This document shows positions 47,658 through 55,289 of a stretch of 64,000 nucleotides of DNA, piece after piece. Made by a program: the position numbers and the translations under genes. This DNA is from SSC4 sp964443225 (GTDB taxonomy: Bacteria; Chloroflexota; Anaerolineae; SSC4; Amarolineaceae): the NCBI GenBank assembly GCA_964443225.1, contig CAYUCC010000014.1, forward strand, positions 1 through 64,000, written 5' to 3'. Numbering within the stretch: the stretch's first letter is position 1; each line of letters opens with the position of its first letter. The notes beneath the pieces were generated by a model. The model saw nothing but the letters and a program-made list of their open reading frames with translations, did no database searches and was not told the DNA's origin.

Positions 47658-48159
47658 GCCCCAGTACAAACCGTCCCACGGCATTCACCGGGTCTGGCGT
47701 CCACCCGTAGGTCACGGTGACATCCAGGTGCGGTAAATCGGGCCACACCTCCAGGCTGGCCAGGCGCATGCGCCGGCTTTCCTCCAACCGCTGCCGGCAC
47801 TGCCCGATCGTCCAGATTTGCTGCCACGGCACTTCGTAGCGCGAGCGCCCATGCAGCGGAACGCCGCGCGCCAGCTCGGCCGCCAGAAAGGCCGACTCCT
47901 CGGCGCTGGCGGTCGTATGCACGATGACGTGCCCCAGGGTCCAGGCCAGGTTGGCCTCCTCGATGGTTTCGGCATACGGGTCGTCCGCCTCCGGATCGAC
48001 CGGCACAAACGTCACAGCCTCATCACCGCATTCCGCAATTAACGTCTGCATCGTATCGACCATCTCGGTGGTCAGGTCGCGCAGATCAGCGACGGTCAAC
48101 TCTGCCGTCAACTCTGCCAGTGTCAATTGCCCATCGTTCAACTGCCCGAACCTCAGCAT
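47590..48159 (-). CDS. DinB-superfamily protein
   Basis: 189 residues. The four-helix DinB/YfiT fold is suggested by LAWTLGHVIVHTTASAEES near the middle and LRHDHAHLGQLAEIVRQ at the C-terminus, which supply the histidines of the usual metal site. Members include bacillithiol or mycothiol transferases and many uncharacterised proteins. The start at 48159 (MLRFGQLND) has AGGAAG eight bases upstream; the long frame from 48369 runs through a G-rich tract and is not coding. Its 3' end overlaps the broken HEPN gene on the other strand. Confidence 0.8.
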   Translation of the reverse strand: MLRFGQLNDGQLTLAELTAELTVADLRDLTTEMVDTMQTLIAECGDEAVTFVPVDPEADDPYAETIEEANLAWTLGHVIVHTTASAEESAFLAAELARGVPLHGRSRYEVPWQQIWTIGQCRQRLEESRRMRLASLEVWPDLPHLDVTVTYGWTPDPVNAVGRFVLGLRHDHAHLGQLAEIVRQARAVR

Positions 48160-48240
48160 GGGGTCACTTCCTCTCTCTGTCGTATTGCGATGCTGCGCAG
48201 TTGGACGGCCTCTTTGCCGGTTAGTCACGACCTCACCGCA

Positions 48241-48300
48241 CCCCACTCGCTCCCCCAAAACCCCAACCCCTATCCCCCAACCCCTATCCCCCAAATCCCC
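48241..48300. repeat. C-rich low-complexity tract (G-rich on minus strand)
   Basis: Eight runs of four or five C separated by AA, AAAA or TAT, built on the block CCCCAACCCCTATCCCCC. The same block type appears at 480-550. On the minus strand it is a potential G-quadruplex region 80-140 bases upstream of the DinB-like start. The remainder of 48160-48478 holds no gene that I can support. Confidence 0.65.
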
Positions 48301-48478
48301 AAAGTTGCGAGAGCGGTGAGAGAGGTATGATAGACCACTGAGAGTACCACGCGTGTACACTGTGAGCACCGGTACAACCTAATCCTGCTCGTTGGGGAAA
48401 GCACGTGCACCGCCTACGCGGTGGGGATCCCCAGTACTCGATGAGCCTCTTGGACCTGGTCCAGGGAGGTCAGTTGAG

Positions 48479-48688
48479 ATGCGTGCAGGTCATGTGTGGT
48501 TCGTTGTGTTGTTGTTGCTGGTTCTGGCGGTGGTGTTGTCCCCAGGCATGCTGCCCATGTCTGCGGGTGTGGCGTTCGACCTGCCCGGTGTGCCAGCCCT
48601 CACCGGTTGGGGTCTGTCAAGCACCCAGGCACCCGTGCCGATCGTCCTGGCCAGGCTGGATACCTGTCGTGACATCAGCTGCGGCTGA
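48479..48688 (+). CDS. Small secreted protein of unknown function
   Basis: 69 residues starting at ATG 48479, with GGGAGG about ten bases upstream. A strongly hydrophobic N-terminal segment (HVWFVVLLLLVLAVVLSPG) should be a signal peptide or membrane anchor, leaving a peptide of about 40 residues that ends LDTCRDISCG, with two cysteines able to form a small disulphide loop. No family was recognised. It stands alone, facing the 3' end of the TPR gene. The upstream frame continues to 48392 without a ribosome-binding site. Confidence 0.5.
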   Translation: MRAGHVWFVVLLLLVLAVVLSPGMLPMSAGVAFDLPGVPALTGWGLSSTQAPVPIVLARLDTCRDISCG

Positions 48689-48780
48689 GTGAATCCGCGT
48701 TCACATCACAGCGGCTTCGGAGGACTTGGGCTTGTTTCCGAAGTTGCTTTCCACGAATCCGCCGCCCTGAGGCGCCCAGT

Positions 48781-49974
48781 CTACGACGTGGCTTCGTCCA
48801 GCACGGCCAGATGCGCCTGGACCATCGTCAGATAGCTGGTATAGCCTGGCATGGTCTCTCGCGGAGCCAGCTCGGCCAGCGCCTCTGTGTAAGCGACGCG
48901 GGCACGATCGGGCAGGCCCATGGCCTGATAGGCCAGCCCCATGCCGTCGAGCGCGTTGACCACGCCGATGTGATCGTTCAGCTGGCGCAGTGCGGCAAGT
49001 ACCTGCTGGTAGTACGACACTGCGCTGTCATAACGCCCCAAAAGGCGCAGCGCGCGTGCGATACCCTGCCACGTCAGGGCGGCACGCCCTTCACCGTAGC
49101 TGCGTAGTATGGCCTCGGCCTGCACATAACGTTCCAGTGCCTTCTCGGCATCACCCTGTGTGATGTACAGGTTACCCAGCGTGTATGCGGCAGCCCCCAG
49201 ATTGACGGGATCGCCCACCTCTTCGAAAAGCCGAAGGGCACGCTCGCCACAAGTACCGGCCTCGGCCAGACGATCTGCATAACGATAAGCCATGCTCAGG
49301 TTGTTCAGGGCAAACGCAGCCGTACGTCGCTCACCATGCCGCTCGCACAGCGCCACGGCCCGCTCTCCCCAGGTGATGGCCGCTGCCCAGTTTTCCTCAT
49401 CGAAGGCCAGCATGCCCCGCACCAGGCAGCAGTATGCAAATTGAGGATCATCTTCGGTGAGTAAGGCCACGGCAGTATCGAGCAGCGGCTGGCCTTCCTG
49501 AGGGCGGTTTTGCAGGTGGGCGATGTACGCGGTACGGCTCAAGGCCCGTGCCTGTCCCCCGGGTTGGCCGGCCTGCGCAAATGCGTCAGCCGCAGCAGCC
49601 AGACAGTCGCAGGCCCGGGCATATTCGCCAATGGCCTGCAGCAAAATACCCTGCTGCAGGCGCAGCTCGGCACCGGTCGCTGTATCCCCCTGGACATCGC
49701 TGGTGAGGATGCCCTTCTCCAGGAACGGCATCCAATCCTCGCGCACGCCCGCCTGCTCCAGCTGCGGTGCCAGCGTCTGCAGCAGGTCCCGCGTCAGCGG
49801 CCAGATGGCCGGCAGGTCCAGGGCAAAACTCAGGACGTGCAGCGTCTGCTCGCGCGTCTCCTCCGGCAGCGGCGTTCCGGCGTGCTGTACGTCCGCATGC
49901 ACACGGGTCGTACTGCGTTGGATGTGCTGGCGAAATAAGGTTGGATAATCAGGTTCCTGGGGAATCTCGGCCAT
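48781..49974 (-). CDS. Tetratricopeptide-repeat protein
   Basis: 397 residues, helical throughout. About six to seven TPR units are visible from residue 95 to 390, for example ELRLQQGILLQAIGEYARAC, AALTWQGIARALRLLGRYDS and GVVNALDGMGLAYQAMGLPD. The repeats resemble the C-terminal sensor domains of STAND ATPases and LuxR-type MalT regulators. It begins six bases after the stop of the STAND ATPase gene on the same strand, so the pair looks like a STAND protein whose sensor domain is a separate polypeptide. The residue 1-90 region carries no known motif. Confidence 0.85.
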   Translation of the reverse strand: MAEIPQEPDYPTLFRQHIQRSTTRVHADVQHAGTPLPEETREQTLHVLSFALDLPAIWPLTRDLLQTLAPQLEQAGVREDWMPFLEKGILTSDVQGDTATGAELRLQQGILLQAIGEYARACDCLAAAADAFAQAGQPGGQARALSRTAYIAHLQNRPQEGQPLLDTAVALLTEDDPQFAYCCLVRGMLAFDEENWAAAITWGERAVALCERHGERRTAAFALNNLSMAYRYADRLAEAGTCGERALRLFEEVGDPVNLGAAAYTLGNLYITQGDAEKALERYVQAEAILRSYGEGRAALTWQGIARALRLLGRYDSAVSYYQQVLAALRQLNDHIGVVNALDGMGLAYQAMGLPDRARVAYTEALAELAPRETMPGYTSYLTMVQAHLAVLDEATS

Positions 49975-49979
49975 GCGCG

Positions 49980-51416
49980 TCAGACCTGGGCTGGGACGTG
50001 CCAGCGTGCAACCTGTTCCTGTAAGAAGGTCCGCGTCAAATTGTGAATGGTGTAGCGGCGTGCGTGCAAGTCACCGCGGCTGTCGACCAGGTTCAAGGCA
50101 ACGAGGCGTTCGAGGGCCGACCGAACTGCGGAGACATCCAGATTGCTCACGTCGGCCAGAAAATCGATCGTGCCGCCGCGCGCGCTCACCAGCGGCATGG
50201 CCAGAAACGCCTCGCGTGTCGCATCATCCAGCTGTTCCCAGGCGCGGCGGTAAATGAACAGATACAGGTTTTCGACCGTGGCGCCACGCGCCGCGGCCAG
50301 ATCGGCCAGCACCGTATCCAGGGCGTGGGTATGCGTCAAACCAACCACCAGGCGCAGTGCCAGCGGGTTGCCACCCACTGTATCGTAAATGGGATGCAGG
50401 TCATGGTCAGCGGCCTGCTGGAGGGCCGGCAGATTACGCAGCGCAGCTTCCCAGCGGACGAAAGCCAGGGCGCTTGGCTCGTCCAGCTCGGGAATCGGGT
50501 AATGGAAGATGTCCGCTTCCTCGAACAGACTCTGGCGTGAGGTCAGGACAAAGCGTGTGGGGTTGGCGATACTGCGCAGCATGGGCAGCAAACTGCTCAC
50601 GTCGGTGACCGTTTCCAGGTTGTCGACCACGATCACGTGCGCTTTTTCCTTGAGATACGACCGCAGGGCGGCCAGACGTTCCGTCGGCGGACGCAGCTCC
50701 AGACCGGGCAGGTTGGTCAACAGCTGCCCAACCAGCGCATCCACCAGCGCATCGGCCGTCAGGGCCGGCTTTTCGATGGGCCGGATGGCCCCGCCCAGGC
50801 TGAAGGCCTGGGTGCGGGCGCTGACCCAACCGATTTCGGCATCCAGGTTGGTGTCGATCCACTGTCGAATGAGGGCATCGGCCAGGGAAGTTTTTCCGAT
50901 ACCGCCCGTGCCCTCCAGTGCCAGCAGCCAGGGTGGTTCCGGTGCGGCCAGCAGGGCAGAAAGGCGCGCCAGGTGCGTTTCGGCCCCAATCAGACGCGTA
51001 TAGGTCGAGGCCTCCAGGCGTGTGGTGATCGCGCTGAGGCGTTCCGTACGTGCGACATTTTCCTGTTGCTGAATGATGGTTGTGAGCAGGGCGAGTGCGT
51101 CGTTCTGGTGCCGGAATAACGTCGCTTCTGACAGATTTACGCGGTTGGCCACACTGTGGGCAGACTGGCCGTCCAGGTAGCGCTGGCGCAGAATGGTTGT
51201 TTCCCGACTGTGCGTCTGTTCCATCGTCTGCAGGGCGCGCAGCAGCACCTGGTTGGTGGCCAGGCGATCACTCGTGTGCGGTACCGCGCGCGCCTGCTGG
51301 AAGAGAAGCAGGCCGTGCAGCGGGCTGCCCGCAGCGGGTGGCTTGTGCCACAGTTTGAGGGCCTCATGCACAGCTTCGACCGCGACAGGGAATGGGCGGG
51401 CCACGGCTTCGGTCAT
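49980..51416 (-). CDS. STAND-class NTPase (NB-ARC type)
   Basis: 478 residues. An N-terminal region contains a sigma-factor-like helix-turn-helix (about 75-110: LRQRYLDGQSAHSVANRVNL). The NB-ARC ATPase has Walker A GTGGIGKTS (169-177), Walker B HVIVVDNLE (260-268), the sensor TRFVLTSRQSL and a GGNPLALRLV motif. After it come winged-helix-like segments (LFIYRRAWEQLDDATREAF) and ALERLVALNLVDSRG. STAND proteins are signal-triggered switches used in gene regulation and defence. This one ends before any sensor repeats; the TPR protein six bases downstream probably supplies them. It is divergent from the tail-collar cluster and has its own strong promoter. Confidence 0.88.
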   Translation of the reverse strand: MTEAVARPFPVAVEAVHEALKLWHKPPAAGSPLHGLLLFQQARAVPHTSDRLATNQVLLRALQTMEQTHSRETTILRQRYLDGQSAHSVANRVNLSEATLFRHQNDALALLTTIIQQQENVARTERLSAITTRLEASTYTRLIGAETHLARLSALLAAPEPPWLLALEGTGGIGKTSLADALIRQWIDTNLDAEIGWVSARTQAFSLGGAIRPIEKPALTADALVDALVGQLLTNLPGLELRPPTERLAALRSYLKEKAHVIVVDNLETVTDVSSLLPMLRSIANPTRFVLTSRQSLFEEADIFHYPIPELDEPSALAFVRWEAALRNLPALQQAADHDLHPIYDTVGGNPLALRLVVGLTHTHALDTVLADLAAARGATVENLYLFIYRRAWEQLDDATREAFLAMPLVSARGGTIDFLADVSNLDVSAVRSALERLVALNLVDSRGDLHARRYTIHNLTRTFLQEQVARWHVPAQV

Positions 51417-51462
51417 CGAACTTCCTCAGCGCCTGGATTACGGGGGCGCTGGCGTGGGTCCG

Positions 51463-51491
51463 ATGATAACACGTGCCGCCTGTGATGTCAA
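51463..51491 (-). promoter_or_regulatory. Promoter of the STAND-TPR operon
   Basis: On the minus strand TTGACA (51491-51486), exactly 17 bases, TATCAT (51468-51463). Expected start near 51456, 40 bases before the ATG. Confidence 0.75.
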
Positions 51492-51512
51492 CCTGGAATT
51501 TCCAGTGATATG

Positions 51513-51526
51513 GTAATATATATTAC
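51513..51526. promoter_or_regulatory. Perfect AT-rich palindrome between divergent promoters
   Basis: GTAATATATATTAC, 14 bases, symmetrical. It lies 22 bases behind the STAND promoter -35 box and 39 bases ahead of the tail-collar promoter, a natural place for an operator that controls both directions. Confidence 0.5.
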
Positions 51527-51564
51527 AAATTTGCGATGATGGGTAGCGCTGTGCGTTGCGTGAT

Positions 51565-51593
51565 TTGACCACGTTTGGAATACATGTTACACT
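51565..51593 (+). promoter_or_regulatory. Promoter of the tail-collar cluster
   Basis: TTGACC (51565-51570), exactly 17 bases, TACACT (51588-51593). The leader would be about 140 bases; no gene or terminator was seen in it. Confidence 0.7.
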
Positions 51594-51741
51594 TTCATCC
51601 CTTGCTGAACAACCAATCTCGACTGTGGTCCGAATCTGCGAATCGTCTTCGCGTGGGACCCACAGTCCACGTCACACAGTGATCCTGTGCGTGACCAACC
51701 GTACAACCTGAACACCAAACACACAAAGGGGATACAAGCGT

Positions 51742-52239
51742 ATGAGCGAACCATTCCTGGCCGAGATTCGAATGTTTTCATTCAACTTTGCACCTCGGGG
51801 CTGGGCGTTGTGTAACGGGCAGCTTCTGCCCATCAACCAGAATCAGGCCCTGTTTTCGCTGCTGGGCACCATGTACGGTGGCAATGGCCAGACCACGTTT
51901 GCCCTGCCCGATCTGCGCGGGCGGGTGCCGGTCGATTTCGGTGACGGTTTCAGCCTTGGGCAGAGCGGCGGTGAGGAAAACCACACGCTCCTGATATCGG
52001 AGATACCCGGACACGGCCATACGGCCCAGGCGTCGAGCCAGACCGCCAACGCAGCCACCCCCACGGCGAACGTCCTGGCCCAGTCGGGGCAGATCTATGG
52101 GCCAGCCAGCAGCCTGGTCGCAATGCGCGCCACGTCCATCGCCCCCACGGGCGGCAGCCAGCCCCATGCGAACATGCAGCCTTTCGCCGTGCTGAACTTC
52201 GCCATCGCCCTGCAGGGCATTTTCCCGTCGCCTAGCTAA
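51742..52239 (+). CDS. Microcystin-dependent (phage tail-collar domain) protein, copy 1
   Basis: 165 residues with no signal peptide. It opens FLAEIRMFSFNFAPRGWALC, continues NGQLLPINQNQALFSLLGTM, and has FALPDLRGRVPV and the C-terminal GGSQPHANMQPF with FAIALQGIFPS. This is the complete MdpB-type pattern, a phage short-tail-fibre collar domain found in many non-phage loci; its function in bacteria is not established. It is first of three tandem copies. An AAAGGGGA site precedes the ATG. The TAA stop shares its last A with a family A palindrome. Confidence 0.93.
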   Translation: MSEPFLAEIRMFSFNFAPRGWALCNGQLLPINQNQALFSLLGTMYGGNGQTTFALPDLRGRVPVDFGDGFSLGQSGGEENHTLLISEIPGHGHTAQASSQTANAATPTANVLAQSGQIYGPASSLVAMRATSIAPTGGSQPHANMQPFAVLNFAIALQGIFPSPS

Positions 52240-52318
52240 GGGCTTGTAAAAGAATAACTTCCTGCAAAATGGCCGGAATTCGCCGCAAATAACGGTAAGT
52301 TATTCTTTTACAAGCCCT
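52239..52318 (+). repeat. Family A palindromic element, best complete copy
   Basis: 80 bp. The left arm begins AGGGCTTGTAAAAGAATAAC (52239) and is 22 bases long; the right arm (52297-52318) is its exact complement. The 36-base centre reads CCTGCAAAATGGCCGGAATT and CGCCGCAAATAACGGT. It starts in the stop codon of the first tail-collar gene. Confidence 0.92.
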
Positions 52319-52335
52319 GAAAAAGAGGAGAAACC

Positions 52336-52854
52336 ATGTCTCAACCGTATGTTGGTGAAATCAGAATGTTCGGCGGCAACTTCGCCCCCGCCGGGTGGGC
52401 CTTTTGTGATGGGCAGCTGGTCAGTATCAGCGACAACGAAACACTTTTCCAATTGATCGGGACGACCTACGGAGGTGATGGGCAGGTCAGCTTTGGTTTG
52501 CCTGACCTGCGCGGGCGCCTCCCGGTGCACATGGGCAGTGGCCCAGGTTTGACGCCGCGCACCATCGGGGAAATGGGGGGTCAGGAATCGGTCACAGTCA
52601 CCACCAGCCAGATCCCGGCGCACAGCCATGCACTCCTGGCGTCTTCCGCCACGGCCAATGCCGGCAGCCCGTCCGGTAATGTCCCGGCGGCATCCACCTC
52701 GATCGACCTCTACACCACAGCCGATCCGACGGATGCAATGGCCGCCACCGCGCTGGCTGGCACCGGCGGTTCACAGCCGCACGACAACATGATGCCCTAT
52801 TTGTGCATCAGCTTCATCATCTCGTTCTTCGGCATCTTCCCATCGCCGAGCTAA
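52336..52854 (+). CDS. Microcystin-dependent (phage tail-collar domain) protein, copy 2
   Basis: 172 residues. It has the same layout as copy 1: YVGEIRMFGGNFAPAGWAFC, DGQLVSISDNETLFQLIGTT, FGLPDLRGRLPVHMG, then GGSQPHDNMMPYLCISF and the end GIFPSPS. The central part (ESVTVTTSQIPAHSHALLAS) is the histidine-containing collar segment. It is about half identical to its neighbours by eye, so the duplication is not recent. AAAGAGGAG lies upstream of the ATG. Its stop codon also shares its last A with a family A element. Confidence 0.93.
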   Translation: MSQPYVGEIRMFGGNFAPAGWAFCDGQLVSISDNETLFQLIGTTYGGDGQVSFGLPDLRGRLPVHMGSGPGLTPRTIGEMGGQESVTVTTSQIPAHSHALLASSATANAGSPSGNVPAASTSIDLYTTADPTDAMAATALAGTGGSQPHDNMMPYLCISFIISFFGIFPSPS

Positions 52855-52933
52855 GGGCTGGCAAAAGAATAACTTCCTGCAAAATAGCCGGAATTCGCCG
52901 CAAAGAACGGTAAGTTATTCTTTTACAAGCCCT
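52854..52933 (+). repeat. Family A palindromic element
   Basis: 80 bp, left arm AGGGCTGGCAAAAGAATAAC (from 52854) and right arm AAGTTATTCTTTTACAAGCC (from 52912). It differs from the 52239-52318 copy at only a few positions and again starts in a stop codon. Confidence 0.92.
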
Positions 52934-53024
52934 AAGTCGCCAGCAATACAGCGTCTTCGCTGCAGCCTGTGACAAGGTTGGCGCAGCGATACGCGATGAT
53001 TCGCTGGCTCCCAAGGAGTCGAAA

Positions 53025-53546
53025 ATGGATCCTTTTGTCGCTGAGATTCGCATGTTTGCCGGTAACTTCGCACCGCGCGGGTGGGCTTTCTGCCGCGGGC
53101 AGTTAGTGTCAATTTCACAAAACACCGCCCTGTTCTCGCTGTTGGGTACGACGTACGGCGGCGACGGCAGGTCAACGTTTGCCCTGCCAAATCTGCAGGG
53201 TCGCGCACCGATGCAGCCGGGCAGTGGTCCTGGATTGTCCGACCGCTTCCTGGGCGAGCAGGGTGGCACAAACAGCGTGTCGCTGCTCACATCTGAAATG
53301 CCCTACCACAGCCACACCCTGCTCGGCACCAATGCCCGCGCCGGGGTGGGTTCGCCCGACGGGAATGTGCTCAACCGTTCGGTCGGCGAAAACGGTTACC
53401 AGACCACATCGGCGAGCAGCCTGGTGCCTATGGCCGGTCAAATGGTGGCACCGACCGGTGGTGACCAACCACACAACAACATGCAGCCTTACCTTGCACT
53501 CAACTTCATCATTGCCCTGCAAGGCATTTACCCACCGCGCTCCTGA
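53025..53546 (+). CDS. Microcystin-dependent (phage tail-collar domain) protein, copy 3
   Basis: 173 residues: FVAEIRMFAGNFAPRGWAFC, RGQLVSISQNTALFSLLGTT, FALPNLQGRAPMQPG, ETYHSHTLL-like collar segment (MPYHSHTLLGTNARAG) and the end GGDQPHNNMQPYLALNF with GIYPPRS. CAAGGAG lies about 12 bases before the ATG. Its TGA stop (53544-53546) overlaps a CTG that opens the next reading frame, so the methyltransferase may be translated by coupling to this gene. Confidence 0.93.
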   Translation: MDPFVAEIRMFAGNFAPRGWAFCRGQLVSISQNTALFSLLGTTYGGDGRSTFALPNLQGRAPMQPGSGPGLSDRFLGEQGGTNSVSLLTSEMPYHSHTLLGTNARAGVGSPDGNVLNRSVGENGYQTTSASSLVPMAGQMVAPTGGDQPHNNMQPYLALNFIIALQGIYPPRS

Positions 53547-54709
53547 GAGTCTATCTGACGACCTGGAACACCACACTGCGTGCGGCCACGGATCGTCTGC
53601 TCGATCCTGACAGCAGCCGGGCAGCCGTTCGGACGGCCATCACGGAACTGCATACGCTGTTTGCCTCGATCACCGGCATCCGCGGGGATGCCACCGAGCC
53701 GCGTTTTGACGTCGAATCGTGGCTCGACCAGGGGTATGCCGTGTCGCCTTTCCTGGCTGCCCGCTGCCTGGTTGAGGTCTTCCGCACGCAGCAGTTTTTG
53801 CGTGGTATGCACGCCGCGCTGCACGCGGCACACCAACGTTTTCCCGGCCAGCGGCTGCACATCCTGTATCCCGGATGCGGACCCTATGCCACGCTGGTTT
53901 TGCCACTGACCACACAGTTCAGCCCGGCCGATTTTCAGGTCACGCTGATCGACGTGCACGAGCCCGCCGTGGTCGCCGTGCGTAAGCTCGTTCAAGCCCT
54001 TGACGTGGCAGACTACGTGTGCGATATTGTCCGGGCCGACGCCATGACCTACCAGCCACCCGCGGGCCAACAGTATCACCTGCTTGTTTTGGAGGTGATG
54101 CAGGGCGCGCTGGCCAGAGAGCCACAGGTGGCGTTGACCCTGCGCTTTTTGCCCTGGCTGCTGCCGGGTGGCCTGTTGGTGCCGGCCCGCATTACGGTCG
54201 ACGCCTGCCTGACCAGCCAGACGCATGAAAATTTTGCCACGCTGGTGCGGCGTGACCCCGACGGTTTCCCGGTAGATCATAGTGACCTGGCGCGCCGGCG
54301 CATTCACCTGGTGCCGGTGCAGGGAAGCTGTTCGGTGTCGTGCCCCGCTGAAAACAAGGCAGATTCACCGAGTATGTTCCCTGCACCGGCACTGGGGCAG
54401 ATTCTTGCCCTGGACGTCGATGCCGGACGAACGTACCACCGCGCGCAGCCGGACGCCGAAGAGACTTTGCCGGCGGTGACGGTGCGGGTACCTTCACGGC
54501 CACCGGGTATCGACCAGTTCATGCTGGTGACGGGCGTAGATGTCTACCCGCCCTTTTCCATTATTGACTACCAATCCGAAGTGTCGCACCCGGTGATCCT
54601 GCCAGAGCTGAACGGGATTGCCAGCGGGTCCGAAATCACATTTGCCTACACGTTGGGGCCCAAACCAGGCTTTCGTTACCAGCACTCGAACAGGGCACCT
54701 GGTCGGTAA
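53543..54709 (+). CDS. PRMT-like SAM-dependent methyltransferase, non-standard start
   Basis: The frame is coding-like from the CTG at 53543 (388 residues), but the first ordinary start is GTG 53741. SAM motif I is ILYPGCGPYAT (about 107-117), followed by VTLIDVHEPAVVAV and VRADAMTY. Then comes LEVMQGALAREP with two glutamates nine residues apart (about 184 and 193), the spacing of the double-E loop of protein arginine methyltransferases, and WLLPGGLLVPARITV matching the strand after that loop. A beta-barrel-like C-terminal half follows, also as in PRMTs. A THW-type loop was not identified. It follows three tail-collar genes and precedes a GNAT gene. Confidence 0.72.
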   Translation: MRVYLTTWNTTLRAATDRLLDPDSSRAAVRTAITELHTLFASITGIRGDATEPRFDVESWLDQGYAVSPFLAARCLVEVFRTQQFLRGMHAALHAAHQRFPGQRLHILYPGCGPYATLVLPLTTQFSPADFQVTLIDVHEPAVVAVRKLVQALDVADYVCDIVRADAMTYQPPAGQQYHLLVLEVMQGALAREPQVALTLRFLPWLLPGGLLVPARITVDACLTSQTHENFATLVRRDPDGFPVDHSDLARRRIHLVPVQGSCSVSCPAENKADSPSMFPAPALGQILALDVDAGRTYHRAQPDAEETLPAVTVRVPSRPPGIDQFMLVTGVDVYPPFSIIDYQSEVSHPVILPELNGIASGSEITFAYTLGPKPGFRYQHSNRAPGR

Positions 54710-54721
54710 CAGGTCAACCAC

Positions 54722-55222
54722 ATGCATCGTGACATTCACCTACGTCCAGCCACCAATCAGGACCTGGAGTTCCTGTACGACGTGTACGCCAGCAGCCGTG
54801 CTGCTGAGATGGCCCTTGTTCCCTGGGATGAGACACAAAAAACGGCGTTCCTGCGCATGCAGTTTCATGCGCAGCACACCTACTACCATCAGCACTTCAC
54901 CCAGGCGCATTACGATCTAATCGAGCTCGACGGTGAGCCGATTGGACGTTTGTACGTGGACGAACGCCCCGATGAGATTCGTATCATCGATATCGCGCTC
55001 CTGCATGACTATCGCGGCCGGGGAATCGGGTCCCAACTGCTGTACAACGTCCTGGCGCGCGGCCAGGCATTGGGTGTACCGGTGCGTATTCACGTGGAAA
55101 AGAACAACCCGGCCCTGCATCTTTACCACCGCCTGGTGTTTCGTGTGATCGAAGACCAGGGTGTGTATTATCTCATGGAGTGGCGGCCGCAGCCGCCCGC
55201 GGCTAACCTGCTTTCAGAATAG
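54722..55222 (+). CDS. GNAT-family N-acetyltransferase
   Basis: 166 residues. Acetyl-CoA binding is shown by IDIALLHDYRGRGIGSQLLY (about 88-107), with the preceding strand YDLIELDGEPIGRLYVDE and the C-terminal VEKNNPALHLYHRLVFRV. The N-terminus HLRPATNQDLEFLYDVYASS is the standard opening. It follows the methyltransferase gene by 12 bases on the same strand. GNAT genes beside tail-collar proteins are a recurrent arrangement to my knowledge, suggesting a protein-modifying role, but the substrate is unknown. Confidence 0.92.
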   Translation: MHRDIHLRPATNQDLEFLYDVYASSRAAEMALVPWDETQKTAFLRMQFHAQHTYYHQHFTQAHYDLIELDGEPIGRLYVDERPDEIRIIDIALLHDYRGRGIGSQLLYNVLARGQALGVPVRIHVEKNNPALHLYHRLVFRVIEDQGVYYLMEWRPQPPAANLLSE

Positions 55223-55289
55223 GACCGGCACCTTCCCGGCATCTCGGTCAGTGGATTCGATCCGGGAAACAGCATAGGAGAACGTAGAC

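Noticed and set aside
48395..48440. A stretch with GCGGTGGGGATCCCC that resembles part of a type I CRISPR repeat
   Set aside because: Only one copy is present and there are no spacers or cas genes nearby.
51742..53546. Prophage or contractile injection system suggested by three tail-collar proteins
   Set aside because: No sheath, tube, baseplate, capsid, terminase, integrase or lysis gene lies within the window; free-standing MdpB-type proteins are known in bacterial genomes.
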